Assembly: GCA_020354105.1 (NCBI GenBank)
Contig: CP070642.1
Span: 25,890 to 33,413, forward strand
Direction: 5' to 3'
Length of the DNA: 7,524 bases
Source of the DNA: Chloroflexota bacterium
GTDB lineage: Bacteria; Chloroflexota; Dehalococcoidia; GIF9; UBA5629
Shown piece by piece: positions 1-4,770 of this stretch. The notes beneath the pieces are model-generated. The model saw only the letters and a program-made list of their open reading frames with translations. It made no database searches and was not told the origin of the DNA. Each line of letters opens with the position of its first letter. Positions within the stretch are counted from its first letter, which is position 1. A program made the translations under genes and the position numbers.

Positions 1-500
1 GGGCTGTACGCCCACGTCATACGTGTCGACCAGGCTGCCGTCACTGGCTTTGAGCTTGGTGACAGTGTCGCTGTTCTGATTGGCCACCCAGATGTTGGCG
101 CCGTCGAAGCAGATGCCCCTGGGAACATCGCCCACGGCATAGGTGCCGACCAGGCTGCCGTCACTGGCCTTGAGCTTGGTGACAGTGTCGCTGCCCCGAT
201 TGGTCATCCAGATGTAGGCGCCATCGAAACAGATGCCATGGGGATCATCCACGCCCCCCACGCCATAGGTGCCGACCACGCTGCCGTCACTGGCTTTGAG
301 CTTGCGGACATTGTTGTTGAAATAGTCGGTCACCCAGATGTAGGCGCCATCGAAACAGATGCCCACTGGTTGCGTGCCCACGACATAGGTGCCGACCAGG
401 CTGCCGTCATTGGTTTTGAGCTTGGTGACAGTGGCGCTGTTCTGGTTGGTCACCCAGATGTTGGCGCCATCGAAGCAGATGTCTTGGGGATCCAAGCCCA
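1..500 (-). repeat. Tandem 120-126 bp coding repeats of the propeller
   Basis: The same DNA motif (plus-strand form gatgtwggcgccrtcgaarcagatg) recurs with its agatg end near 111, 231, 357 and 477, giving spacings of 120, 126 and 120 bp. The repeats are alike at the DNA level as well as the protein level, which implies recent duplication or gene conversion. Copy number may therefore vary between strains or be miscounted in assemblies. Confidence 0.85.
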
Positions 501-798
501 CGGAAAAATTGATACCAGCCTGGTTCGCCTCATGCCAGCGCAGCTGGGCGACCGTCATCGGGCTGTAGCCCAGCCCTGGAGGCCCCTGAATACCCTGCGG
601 CCCCTGTGGCCCCGTGAAATTGTCAGTGGTGTGACTGGACTCATCAGTCAGATATATCGTAAAGGTGCCATCCCCGTTATTCACTATGTAGTCGATGCCG
701 ACACCTGGCTCGCCATTGGCGGCAATGCCGCAGCCCACGAGTATGGCAAGACAAACAGTAATTGCAACAGCAACTTTCCAATTAGGTTTCCGTCTCAT
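1..798 (-). CDS. Collagen-like / beta-propeller repeat lipoprotein (N-terminal part, runs off left edge)
   Basis: Seen: 266 codons open from ATG at 798 to the window edge, with the C-terminus outside. Residues 1-23 are a lipoprotein signal: basic start (MRRK), hydrophobic core, lipobox L-V-G-C with Cys23 as the predicted lipidation site. Residues 63-75 are a short collagen-like tract (GPQGPQGIQGPPG). From about residue 107 there are four propeller-type repeats of 40-42 residues with the core ICFDGAxIWVTN, then TVTKLKASDGSLVGTY. Known: such repeats resemble NHL/YncE-like beta-propellers of exported proteins, often with a binding role. Inferred: a membrane-anchored extracytoplasmic propeller of unknown ligand. 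The start is well supported by AGGAGGG at 806-812. It reads away from the mobile genes, is GC-richer than they are, and is probably chromosomal. Confidence 0.85.
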   Translation of the reverse strand, partial: MRRKPNWKVAVAITVCLAILVGCGIAANGEPGVGIDYIVNNGDGTFTIYLTDESSHTTDNFTGPQGPQGIQGPPGLGYSPMTVAQLRWHEANQAGINFSVGLDPQDICFDGANIWVTNQNSATVTKLKTNDGSLVGTYVVGTQPVGICFDGAYIWVTDYFNNNVRKLKASDGSVVGTYGVGGVDDPHGICFDGAYIWMTNRGSDTVTKLKASDGSLVGTYAVGDVPRGICFDGANIWVANQNSDTVTKLKASDGSLVDTYDVGVQP

Positions 799-805
799 GA
801 TTTCA

Positions 806-812
806 CCCTCCT
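806..812 (-). promoter_or_regulatory. Ribosome binding site of the lipoprotein gene
   Basis: AGGAGGG on the minus strand lies 7 nt before the ATG at 798. It is close to the consensus and fixes this start; there is no competing ATG with a better site. Confidence 0.85.
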
Positions 813-849
813 ATTTTTTGATTTTGCTTGGCCACGTAGCTAATGAAGA

Positions 850-882
850 GCGACTTTTCCTCTGGCCGAAGGGACAAGTCGC
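850..882 (-). promoter_or_regulatory. Hairpin in the 5' leader of the lipoprotein gene
   Basis: Arms GCGACTT and AAGTCGC (850-856 and 876-882) pair perfectly, followed by one mismatch and a further TCC/GGA, leaving an 11-nt loop. It sits about 40 nt upstream of the ribosome binding site. If transcription starts further upstream, the leader RNA would carry this structure. I do not recognise a known riboswitch class. It could be an mRNA-stabilising or protein-binding hairpin. Confidence 0.4.
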
Positions 883-922
883 CGCGCATTTGACATAGGC
901 ATCACCCCCCCTCAAGAACGAA

Positions 923-947
923 AAACCGACCCTCTTCAGGTCGGTTT
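923..947 (-). terminator. Rho-independent terminator for leftward transcription
   Basis: A 9-bp perfect stem (aaaccgacc at 923-931 with ggtcggttt at 939-947) and a 7-nt loop. On the minus strand the stem runs into a T-rich end (five T's in all), so it fits termination of transcripts arriving from the right, before the lipoprotein gene. On the plus strand it has only three T's, so activity there would be weak. Confidence 0.7.
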
Positions 948-1190
948 CACTATTGACTTGCCGCTGCCCAAGTGACCATCTACAGGCTGATTCGTCATCA
1001 TCCCCTCATCATGTCTGTCTCAACACACCGTCTGGAGGATCTCTATTCTCCACTTGTTAATGAAACGTAGATTCGTCGAGTAGAGATAGTGTCTCTTGAC
1101 TCAGTTCGGCTTGACGTATCTCCTATTAGAGTATCATTTTTACGAAGGAAAATCAATACCCCTAATGGCTTTGATTTATGAAGAATTTAT

Positions 1191-1346
1191 TCATTGCCTA
1201 AATTCTATTTTATTGTGAAATCTCTGCAGCAAAATTGCTAGGTTTCGACCAACATCCCACCGAATATTGTCTAATACTTCAAAGGAATCTGACCCTTCTC
1301 TAGCAACGTAGCCCAGTGCCTGCTTCGTCAAGTAGAACCTAGCCAC
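1191..1346 (-). pseudogene. Possible gene remnant, 51 codons from GTG
   Basis: The frame reads VARFYLTKQALGYV and ends in QRFHNKIEFRQ before TGA at 1191-1193. The composition is protein-like and amphipathic. The frame is cut by TAG at 1347-1349, and GTG at 1346 has no ribosome binding site. A second frame just upstream (1388-1328, ending SLEALADYIDRWLGST then TGA) is also protein-like and overlaps it in another phase. A single frameshift would join the two into a longer protein, so this looks like the decayed C-terminal end of a leftward gene. Family not recognised. It could also be two chance frames in AT-rich DNA. Confidence 0.3.
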
Positions 1347-1465
1347 CTATCTATATAGTCCGCCAAGGCTTCCAAAGAATTAAGGAGTTATTACGAAATG
1401 ACTATCAGGTAAGTTGTCAATACCCTCTTATTGCTATACGCAATATACTACTGACGAAAAACCCA

Positions 1466-1510
1466 TATATATTATAGGGGGTGCTCAGCACCAGGGCCGG
1501 TCGATAGCCC
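1466..1510. repeat. 45-bp direct repeat, copy 1 (outside the gene)
   Basis: Matches copy 2 (1578-1622) at 42 of 45 positions with a constant offset of 112 bp. It begins tatatattataggggg and ends ggtcgatagccc. Read on the minus strand it encodes almost the same ending as the 159-residue gene (GLSTGPGAEHPL and a stop), so it looks like a detached duplicate of that gene's 3' end. Unlike copy 2 it contains a perfect palindrome, GGTGCTcAGCACC, at 1480-1492. Confidence 0.85.
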
Positions 1511-1577
1511 CTCTACTAGCTCAATCCTTGAATTATCATACACAGTTTACTTGCCTATGTTATTTAGATTTTACAAG

Positions 1578-1622
1578 TATATATTATAGGGGGTACTCAG
1601 CGTCAGGGCCGGTCGATAGCCC
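1578..1622. repeat. 45-bp direct repeat, copy 2 (3' end of the 159-residue gene)
   Basis: Differs from copy 1 only at 1595, 1602 and 1603, which break the palindrome seen in copy 1. It covers the last 12 codons and stop of the minus-strand gene ending at 1584. The two copies are separated by 67 bp of unrelated AT-rich sequence. Duplication of a gene's 3' end is typical of integration at that site or of a small tandem duplication that later lost its middle. Confidence 0.85.
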
Positions 1623-2063
1623 TTGGGCTGAGCCCCCCAGGATATTGAGCTGCTTTACTCCTTCCAAGAATCTATCAAAGGCAGCAATGGTAGTACGGTT
1701 CCTACGTTCCACAGGCTTACCGGCATCATACCATCCTACAGTTAATATGATCTCCTCCAGTTTGGGGTCGCGGTGCTGATATCGCCTCATTAAGTAAGTA
1801 GTATATGAATAACCAAATGCCCGGCACCAGGCCATTGCCTCTCGATAGGTCAGTCCTACCATGATGTCATAATACTTGAAGTAGAGCTGATTAAACTCCG
1901 CCGGCCCCACAGGTATATGAGCAACAAAGTAAGGATGTCCAGGGGGTACTATATTGAACTGAGACTTTCCCCCATGCTTCCTTATCTCCTGTAGTTTCCT
2001 GATATCAGCTAGAAACCCAATTTCAGGTGTACCATAGTCAGTCTTACCATGAGGTACATTCAT
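1584..2063 (-). CDS. Unknown 159-residue protein, last gene of the leftward operon
   Basis: I do not recognise the family. Seen: start ATG at 2063 overlaps the stop of the preceding gene as ATGA (2063-2060), so translation is probably coupled. The protein is soluble, with no signal or membrane segment. Residues about 68-92 (from GLTYREAMAWC to YLMRRY) look like a helix-turn-helix: two amphipathic helices, a glycine turn, and a second helix ending in arginines. Basic residues follow at about 112-125 (KPVERRNRTT). The C-terminus from GLSTGP on lies in the 45-bp repeat. Inferred: a DNA-binding accessory protein of the element, working with the HTH protein encoded just before it. The evidence for any function is only this motif-like stretch and the context. 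Confidence 0.7.
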   Translation of the reverse strand: MNVPHGKTDYGTPEIGFLADIRKLQEIRKHGGKSQFNIVPPGHPYFVAHIPVGPAEFNQLYFKYYDIMVGLTYREAMAWCRAFGYSYTTYLMRRYQHRDPKLEEIILTVGWYDAGKPVERRNRTTIAAFDRFLEGVKQLNILGGSAQGLSTGPDAEYPL

Positions 2064-2536
2064 TGCAGACTCCCCTGTAGCCTTCGCTGAATCGTTTTAT
2101 AACTTATGACGATCCCCTTCTCTTTGAGCTTTTCAGCAATCCTTATAGCCCCCATGCCATCACTAGATAATTGCTGAATCAAGTCATCCGGTATCATTAC
2201 CCGGGGCCGGCCGCGCTTGCCCCCATTATCGGTGGGTGACGCGCCATTTTTGTCCATCAGTGTTTTTGCCGCTACAGCGTTGCTTTTAGGTGGACAAAAT
2301 TCGGTGGCAGTGTCTTGATGCCTTTCAGCCGATGAGGGTTCAATTTTTTCAGTAGGGTTCTGTAAATGGCACAACCAGCGCCAACCATGGCACCCCGGGC
2401 ATTGCCCGGGTAACTCGGAGCCGTGGGTTATCACTCGGCGGCCACAGTCCACACAGATATTAAACCATTCAGATTGCCCATTACAGTTAGAAACCTTGTC
2501 CATTTTTTGCCCTGGTTTCAAGCTAATAGTAGTCAT
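2060..2536 (-). CDS. Zinc-ribbon / AT-hook / helix-turn-helix DNA-binding protein
   Basis: Seen: 158 residues from ATG at 2536. C28xxC31 and C46xxC49 form a probable zinc ribbon. A polar, low-complexity linker (about 60-105) follows, then a basic GKRGRPR segment (106-112) matching the AT-hook core. The C-terminal helix-turn-helix (about 117-155, with IAEKLKEKG and SYKTIQRRL) has the pattern of resolvase/Hin-type DNA-binding domains. Known: such HTHs occur in recombinases and small regulators. There is no catalytic recombinase domain here. Inferred: binds DNA of the element, possibly the repeat array just upstream (2586-2682). Start uncertain: TTG at 2548 and ATG at 2503 are in frame, the latter with AGGG six bases before it. 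The stop overlaps the next gene by ATGA. Confidence 0.75.
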   Translation of the reverse strand: MTTISLKPGQKMDKVSNCNGQSEWFNICVDCGRRVITHGSELPGQCPGCHGWRWLCHLQNPTEKIEPSSAERHQDTATEFCPPKSNAVAAKTLMDKNGASPTDNGGKRGRPRVMIPDDLIQQLSSDGMGAIRIAEKLKEKGIVISYKTIQRRLQGSLQ

Positions 2537-2708
2537 TCTGTTGCCCAAAACAGCTATTCTGGGACATAAGGGTTACATCGCAATGCGGACAACATGTCCG
2601 TTTGTCCGTTCCCTTGTCCGCTAGGTAAGCGGACGGACACAGGGGGGATATATAATATCCCCCTGTCCGTCCTGGTTGTCCGGTTCGGTCTAACTTGCTA
2701 GTGCCCAT
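2523..2708 (-). CDS. Doubtful 61-codon frame across the TGTCCG repeat array
   Basis: The frame starts with ATG at 2708, inside the last codons of the helicase gene (19-nt overlap), and ends at 2523, overlapping the next gene. It contains CCPHC near residues 39-43, which is zinc-finger-like but has no matching second pair at normal spacing. There is only a weak GGA before the start. Most of it lies on the repeats and hairpins at 2586-2682, which more simply explains its composition. It may be a chance frame over a non-coding site. In favour of coding is only its neat overlap with both neighbours in an otherwise packed operon. Confidence 0.25.
   Translation of the reverse strand: MGTSKLDRTGQPGRTGGYYISPLCPSAYLADKGTDKRTCCPHCDVTLMSQNSCFGQQNDYY
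2616..2634. repeat. Hairpin 1 within the TGTCCG cluster
   Basis: Perfect 7-bp arms GTCCGCT (2616-2622) and AGCGGAC (2628-2634) with a 5-nt loop. No T-run follows on either strand, so it is not a typical terminator. Confidence 0.65.
2631..2672. repeat. Hairpin 2, long bulged palindrome within the TGTCCG cluster
   Basis: Outer arms GGACGGACA (2631-2639) and TGTCCGTCC (2664-2672) pair over 9 bp. Inner arms GGGGGATAT (2643-2651) and ATATCCCCC (2655-2663) pair over another 9 bp. There is a 3-nt bulge (2640-2642) and a 3-nt loop. Eighteen paired positions in 42 nt is far beyond chance. It overlaps hairpin 1 by 4 nt, so the two are partly alternative folds. Possible roles are a cruciform at an origin, a single-strand origin, or an RNA attenuator between rep and the downstream genes. 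Confidence 0.75.
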
Positions 2709-4030
2709 GTGTCATTTTCCAAATGAATGACTTCTTTATATTTACCCTGCAAGCGGCGGAGTTCCCGCTCGACTGTGGTTGCCTTTCTGTCGGGCAATCG
2801 AGCCTTCAACTCTGTTAAACTCATTGCCCCATTCCGTAGAAGCTCAGTCTTAATTAGCGACCGTGTTGATAACTCGCTCGATAGCTCAGTGTCTCCAAGG
2901 TCTGCTTCTGCAATCGTTATGATGTTCTTGTCGTTGTCGAAGTTGAATTTGCAGCCTATTGCCGGATGAAACTTTGATAAGTTCGCCTTCACCTGCTTTA
3001 AGCTGATAATTGCTTCATCCTCCTCGGGCTGCACTTCAGCTTTGCACTCCCAAATTGACCTGGCTAGGTTCGTAAAAAATATTGAACCAAATATGGTCCG
3101 TTTCTTTGTGAGAGGATCCTTTGAAGTATGGGCTAATGTAAGGCTTGTTACACCCCCCAGGGCTCGTAATGCTTGGTGGTATTGTATTGCCGGCTCAGGG
3201 TCATTGAGATTGCCTCGAGCTGCTGGCCCCAGACTATCAACTATCAATAGTTCGATATGGTTTTCAGTTATGTCTTGGCGGAGACTTTCGACTGATTCCG
3301 CTAGGCTGGCTTTCATGCGCCTATAGAATATGGTTAGCTCCAAATCATCTCCGGGTCGGAATCCTCTCTGAAGTGCTGTCCAGCGTCTAGTGAAGCTCGA
3401 TTGCTCATCTTCGTAGTCCAGATAAAGACAGAAGGCTGCTTTGCTACCCGGAATGAAGCCCAGTTTGTTATTAGGGTGCGGAAGCTGGACAATATATGCG
3501 ATCATTAGAGCAACGAAGCTTTTCAAACTACCATACTCGCCAAAAATGATGTTTGGGTGATTCTTATACAGGACAGGGGCGAGGAGATAATCGGGTGTTA
3601 GCGTGATTCCAGGGTCCGCCCTAACTTCGACTGTTGGCTGGTCGCTCCGGCAGTTCTGTAGAACGGCCAGGGCAATATCATTTACCTTGCGTTCCCAATC
3701 GATAAACTGAATGAAGTCTTTAGTATAGCCTATCTCTCGCAACTGCCTTATCAAGTTATATTTCTGTGTTGATGACAGGCAATCCAAACGATTAGTAGCC
3801 AGTAGTAGGGTTTCTCGATCACTCTCCGGGGCAGAATAGAAAAACGTTACCTCTGCTGTTGCCTTGTCTGTAATACGCACTATGTCTGCTGCGAACTCTA
3901 TGTCTGTGTACTGCCAGCGCAGCCGCAAGCCCCCAGGCAAATTATCAATAAATGGCCTCTCCGGCTGGATAGCCTCATGGGACACGTCATCGTGGGCCTT
4001 CTTACTTTCTGTTTTCTCAGCCGTTTCCAT
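2690..4030 (-). CDS. RepA-like replicative helicase (RecA-fold ATPase, AAA_25 type)
   Basis: Seen, numbering from ATG at 4030 (446 residues): Walker A GEYGSLKS at about 164-171, an acidic LYLDYEDE at about 202-209, Walker B hydrophobics ending LLIVD at about 265, a LAHTSKD segment near 299-305, and GSIFFTNLARSIWE at about 315-328, which matches the GS....N..R motif of RepA-type hexameric helicases. The last 60 residues resemble a winged helix (SLTELKARLPDRK...VERELRRLQ). Known: this family unwinds plasmid and phage DNA and is recruited to origins. Inferred: replication helicase of the element. An in-frame ATG at 4048 would overlap the previous gene by 10 nt and has no ribosome site, while ATG at 4030 has GAGG six bases upstream, so it is preferred. 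A fused primase domain is not evident. Confidence 0.85.
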   Translation of the reverse strand: METAEKTESKKAHDDVSHEAIQPERPFIDNLPGGLRLRWQYTDIEFAADIVRITDKATAEVTFFYSAPESDRETLLLATNRLDCLSSTQKYNLIRQLREIGYTKDFIQFIDWERKVNDIALAVLQNCRSDQPTVEVRADPGITLTPDYLLAPVLYKNHPNIIFGEYGSLKSFVALMIAYIVQLPHPNNKLGFIPGSKAAFCLYLDYEDEQSSFTRRWTALQRGFRPGDDLELTIFYRRMKASLAESVESLRQDITENHIELLIVDSLGPAARGNLNDPEPAIQYHQALRALGGVTSLTLAHTSKDPLTKKRTIFGSIFFTNLARSIWECKAEVQPEEDEAIISLKQVKANLSKFHPAIGCKFNFDNDKNIITIAEADLGDTELSSELSTRSLIKTELLRNGAMSLTELKARLPDRKATTVERELRRLQGKYKEVIHLENDTWALAS

Positions 4031-4038
4031 TCTAATCC

Positions 4039-4245
4039 TCAATCCCATGATCGGCTATATTGCCTATAATCTGAAGGTATAGCTTGCCTTCGGCGCTCGC
4101 GGCAGGGCCCACACCTTTTTGGTTCAGATAAACCGCGGTCATAGAAGAATACTTGCTCACCGGAAGTAAAGACGAAGGAATTGCCGCAATCGCAACAAAT
4201 AATGGATTTATCCCGGTAGACTGGTTTGGGGTTGACGTATCTCAT
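4039..4245 (-). CDS. Small zinc-ribbon protein (zf-trcl-like)
   Basis: Seen: 68 residues from ATG at 4245. Cysteines C17xxC20 and C45xxC48 flank a central FVFTSGEQVFF segment, and an RCGPCRERRR stretch follows. This matches the 'probable zinc-binding domain' family whose members have D..I.C.DCG..F.FT..EQ.F...G....P.RC..CR. No reaction is known for the family; a nucleic-acid or protein-binding role is usual for such ribbons. A strong GGAGGG five bases before 4245 fixes this start. An upstream in-frame ATG at 4266 directly abuts the previous stop but has no ribosome site. It ends 8 nt before the preferred helicase start. As part of the replication operon it may assist the helicase, but that is inference. 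Confidence 0.8.
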   Translation of the reverse strand: MRYVNPKPVYRDKSIICCDCGNSFVFTSGEQVFFYDRGLSEPKRCGPCRERRRQAIPSDYRQYSRSWD

Positions 4246-4250
4246 ACTCT

Positions 4251-4256
4251 CCCTCC
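4251..4256 (-). promoter_or_regulatory. Ribosome binding site that decides the zinc-ribbon start
   Basis: GGGAGG on the minus strand, about 5 nt before ATG at 4245, lies inside the longer frame that would begin at 4266. It argues that the first seven codons of the longer version are not translated as part of this protein. Confidence 0.65.
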
Positions 4257-4266
4257 CTTTGCTCAT

Positions 4267-4419
4267 TTATGGGCTGAGTTTGGGTTGTGCAGAATTTGCG
4301 CTGCTATCCTGTTTGAACAAGCGTTCCCAGAATCGCTGCCAGGCTCGCTGTGCGGCAGGAGTCGTCGATCCACTGGTGACTTTCACCATCAGCCGAGGTT
4401 CATTTCTGGTTTTACTCAT
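4267..4419 (-). CDS. Small basic protein, 50 residues, coupled to the XRE repressor
   Basis: I do not recognise a named family. Seen: the ATG at 4419 overlaps the stop of the XRE gene as ATGA (4419-4416), and the frame ends with TAA at 4267, 21 nt before the zinc-ribbon start, so it fits the operon exactly. The sequence begins MSKTRNEPRLMVKVTSG, has a tryptophan- and arginine-rich helix (about residues 23-36, AAQRAWQRFWERLF), and ends in a polar tail. It is net basic, with no signal or membrane segment. Inferred: a real short gene expressed by translational coupling. The aromatic, basic helix suggests contact with a protein partner or DNA. Its tight spacing and lack of stops support coding more than its sequence does. 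Confidence 0.65.
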   Translation of the reverse strand: MSKTRNEPRLMVKVTSGSTTPAAQRAWQRFWERLFKQDSSANSAQPKLSP

Positions 4420-4631
4420 GGTCTTTCGCATATTTCTTCTTCAGCCGGGAATAACTTAGCTTCAGGCATTCCTAGCGCCTCTGCCAATGCTCTCCGGGCT
4501 GCCGGCCAAGGCAGCCGCTTGCCGCGTTCACAGTCGGAGATCACACAGGCTGGAACTTGCGCCAGGTATGCCAGCCTTGTCTGGCTTAGGTTTAGGGCCT
4601 CTCTTCTTTTGCGGAGTCTGGTTTCTATCAT
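4416..4631 (-). CDS. XRE-family transcriptional repressor
   Basis: Seen: 71 residues from ATG at 4631. A single helix-turn-helix of the Cro/C1 type fills residues 4-62: RLRKRREALNLSQTRLA, then AQVPACVISDCERGKRLP, then ARRALAEALGM. The SQxxLA and ISDxERGKR patterns are diagnostic. There is no separate dimerisation or protease domain. Start chosen because AGAGAGGG lies about 8 nt upstream; the frame is open further, to 4799, but that extension lies over the control region and the divergent gene. Known: such proteins bind palindromic operators near their own promoter. Inferred: first gene of the leftward operon, repressing itself and/or the rightward recombinase operon through the palindrome at 4677-4687. 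Confidence 0.85.
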   Translation of the reverse strand: MIETRLRKRREALNLSQTRLAYLAQVPACVISDCERGKRLPWPAARRALAEALGMPEAKLFPAEEEICERP

Positions 4632-4646
4632 ACTGGTTACCCTCTC

Positions 4647-4675
4647 TTGACAACCTTGAATTAGTGGTGTAGAGT
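4647..4675 (+). promoter_or_regulatory. Rightward sigma70-like promoter for the 363-residue gene and the recombinase
   Basis: TTGACA (4647-4652, perfect -35) is followed by 17 bp and TAGAGT (4670-4675, 4 of 6 to the -10 consensus). The expected start is near 4682, which gives a leader of about 90 nt before the ATG at 4771. It lies just outside the XRE coding start, inside that gene's 5' leader. Confidence 0.6.
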
Positions 4676-4676
4676 T

Positions 4677-4687
4677 ATTACTGTAAT
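4677..4687. promoter_or_regulatory. Palindromic operator candidate between the facing promoters
   Basis: ATTAC-T-GTAAT is a perfect 11-bp inverted repeat, and one more outer position pairs beyond one mismatch. Its centre, 4682, is where both promoters are predicted to start. A half-site ATTAC recurs at 4711-4715, next to the leftward -35. It is a natural target for the XRE protein, but no binding is shown here. Confidence 0.5.
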
Positions 4688-4688
4688 T

Positions 4689-4717
4689 ATTATAGATACA
4701 CATGAAAGGTATTACAA
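4689..4717 (-). promoter_or_regulatory. Leftward sigma70-like promoter for the repressor-helicase operon
   Basis: On the minus strand, TTGTAA (4717-4712) is followed by exactly 17 bp and TATAAT (4694-4689, perfect -10). The expected start is near 4682, about 50 nt before the XRE ATG. It faces the rightward promoter, so each transcript would cross the other promoter. Confidence 0.6.
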
Positions 4718-4770
4718 GGCATAAAGAGAGGAACAACAAATACAAAAGAAAGGAATAACAGGAGCAGGAA

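Larger units (their letters stand above)
948..1583. other. AT-rich stretch without a convincing intact gene
   Basis: Both strands were read. The minus strand holds short open fragments in different frames (best at 1191-1346 and 1328-1388). The plus strand is broken by stops except for a frame from 1414 that opposes the 159-residue gene and has no ribosome binding site. The first copy of a 45-bp direct repeat lies at 1466-1510. No tRNA, rRNA or CRISPR was seen. The composition is more AT-rich than both sides, as expected for a decayed junction or intergenic region. Confidence 0.5.
2586..2682. repeat. Iteron-like cluster of TGTCCG, candidate replication origin or protein-binding site
   Basis: Seven exact copies of TGTCCG or its complement occur in 97 bp: direct at 2595, 2603, 2615, 2664 and 2677, inverted at 2586-2591 and 2634-2639, plus a partial copy at 2630. 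Far less than one would be expected by chance. The cluster fills most of the only sizeable gap between genes of the leftward operon, right after the stop of the RepA-like helicase gene. Known: plasmid origins often carry short repeats beside the rep gene. Inferred: origin, or operator for the HTH protein encoded next. The spacing (8, 12, 49, 13 bp) is less regular than in classic iteron origins. Confidence 0.6.

Noticed and set aside
238..843. 201-codon plus-strand frame
   Set aside because: It lies antisense to the lipoprotein gene, and its repeats are the complement of the propeller repeats. The minus strand has a signal peptide, lipobox and strong ribosome site.
1312..1321. 10-bp match cccagtgcct with 7395-7404 as an attL/attR core
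   Set aside because: A 10-bp match between these regions is not very unlikely by chance. The reading frames on the two sides do not reconstitute a gene across it: there is a stop codon directly before the core in the relevant frame on both readings.
1466..1622. Possible CRISPR array from two repeats with a 67-nt spacer
   Set aside because: Only two copies, with mismatches, one of them coding; no cas genes and no leader.
1618..1636. Nested short palindromes (AGCCCTTGGGCT and GGGCTGAGCCC) next to repeat copy 2
   Set aside because: They lie within codons of the 159-residue gene, are short and GC-rich, and have no T-run or second copy. Nothing beyond local composition is needed to explain them.
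1414..1779. 121-codon plus-strand frame
   Set aside because: No ribosome site; it opposes the 159-residue gene, which is anchored by ATGA coupling to the gene before it. Part of it is the direct repeat.
4153..4650. 165-codon plus-strand frame
   Set aside because: It is the shadow of the XRE, 50-residue and zinc-ribbon genes on the minus strand, which have clear motifs and operon spacing.
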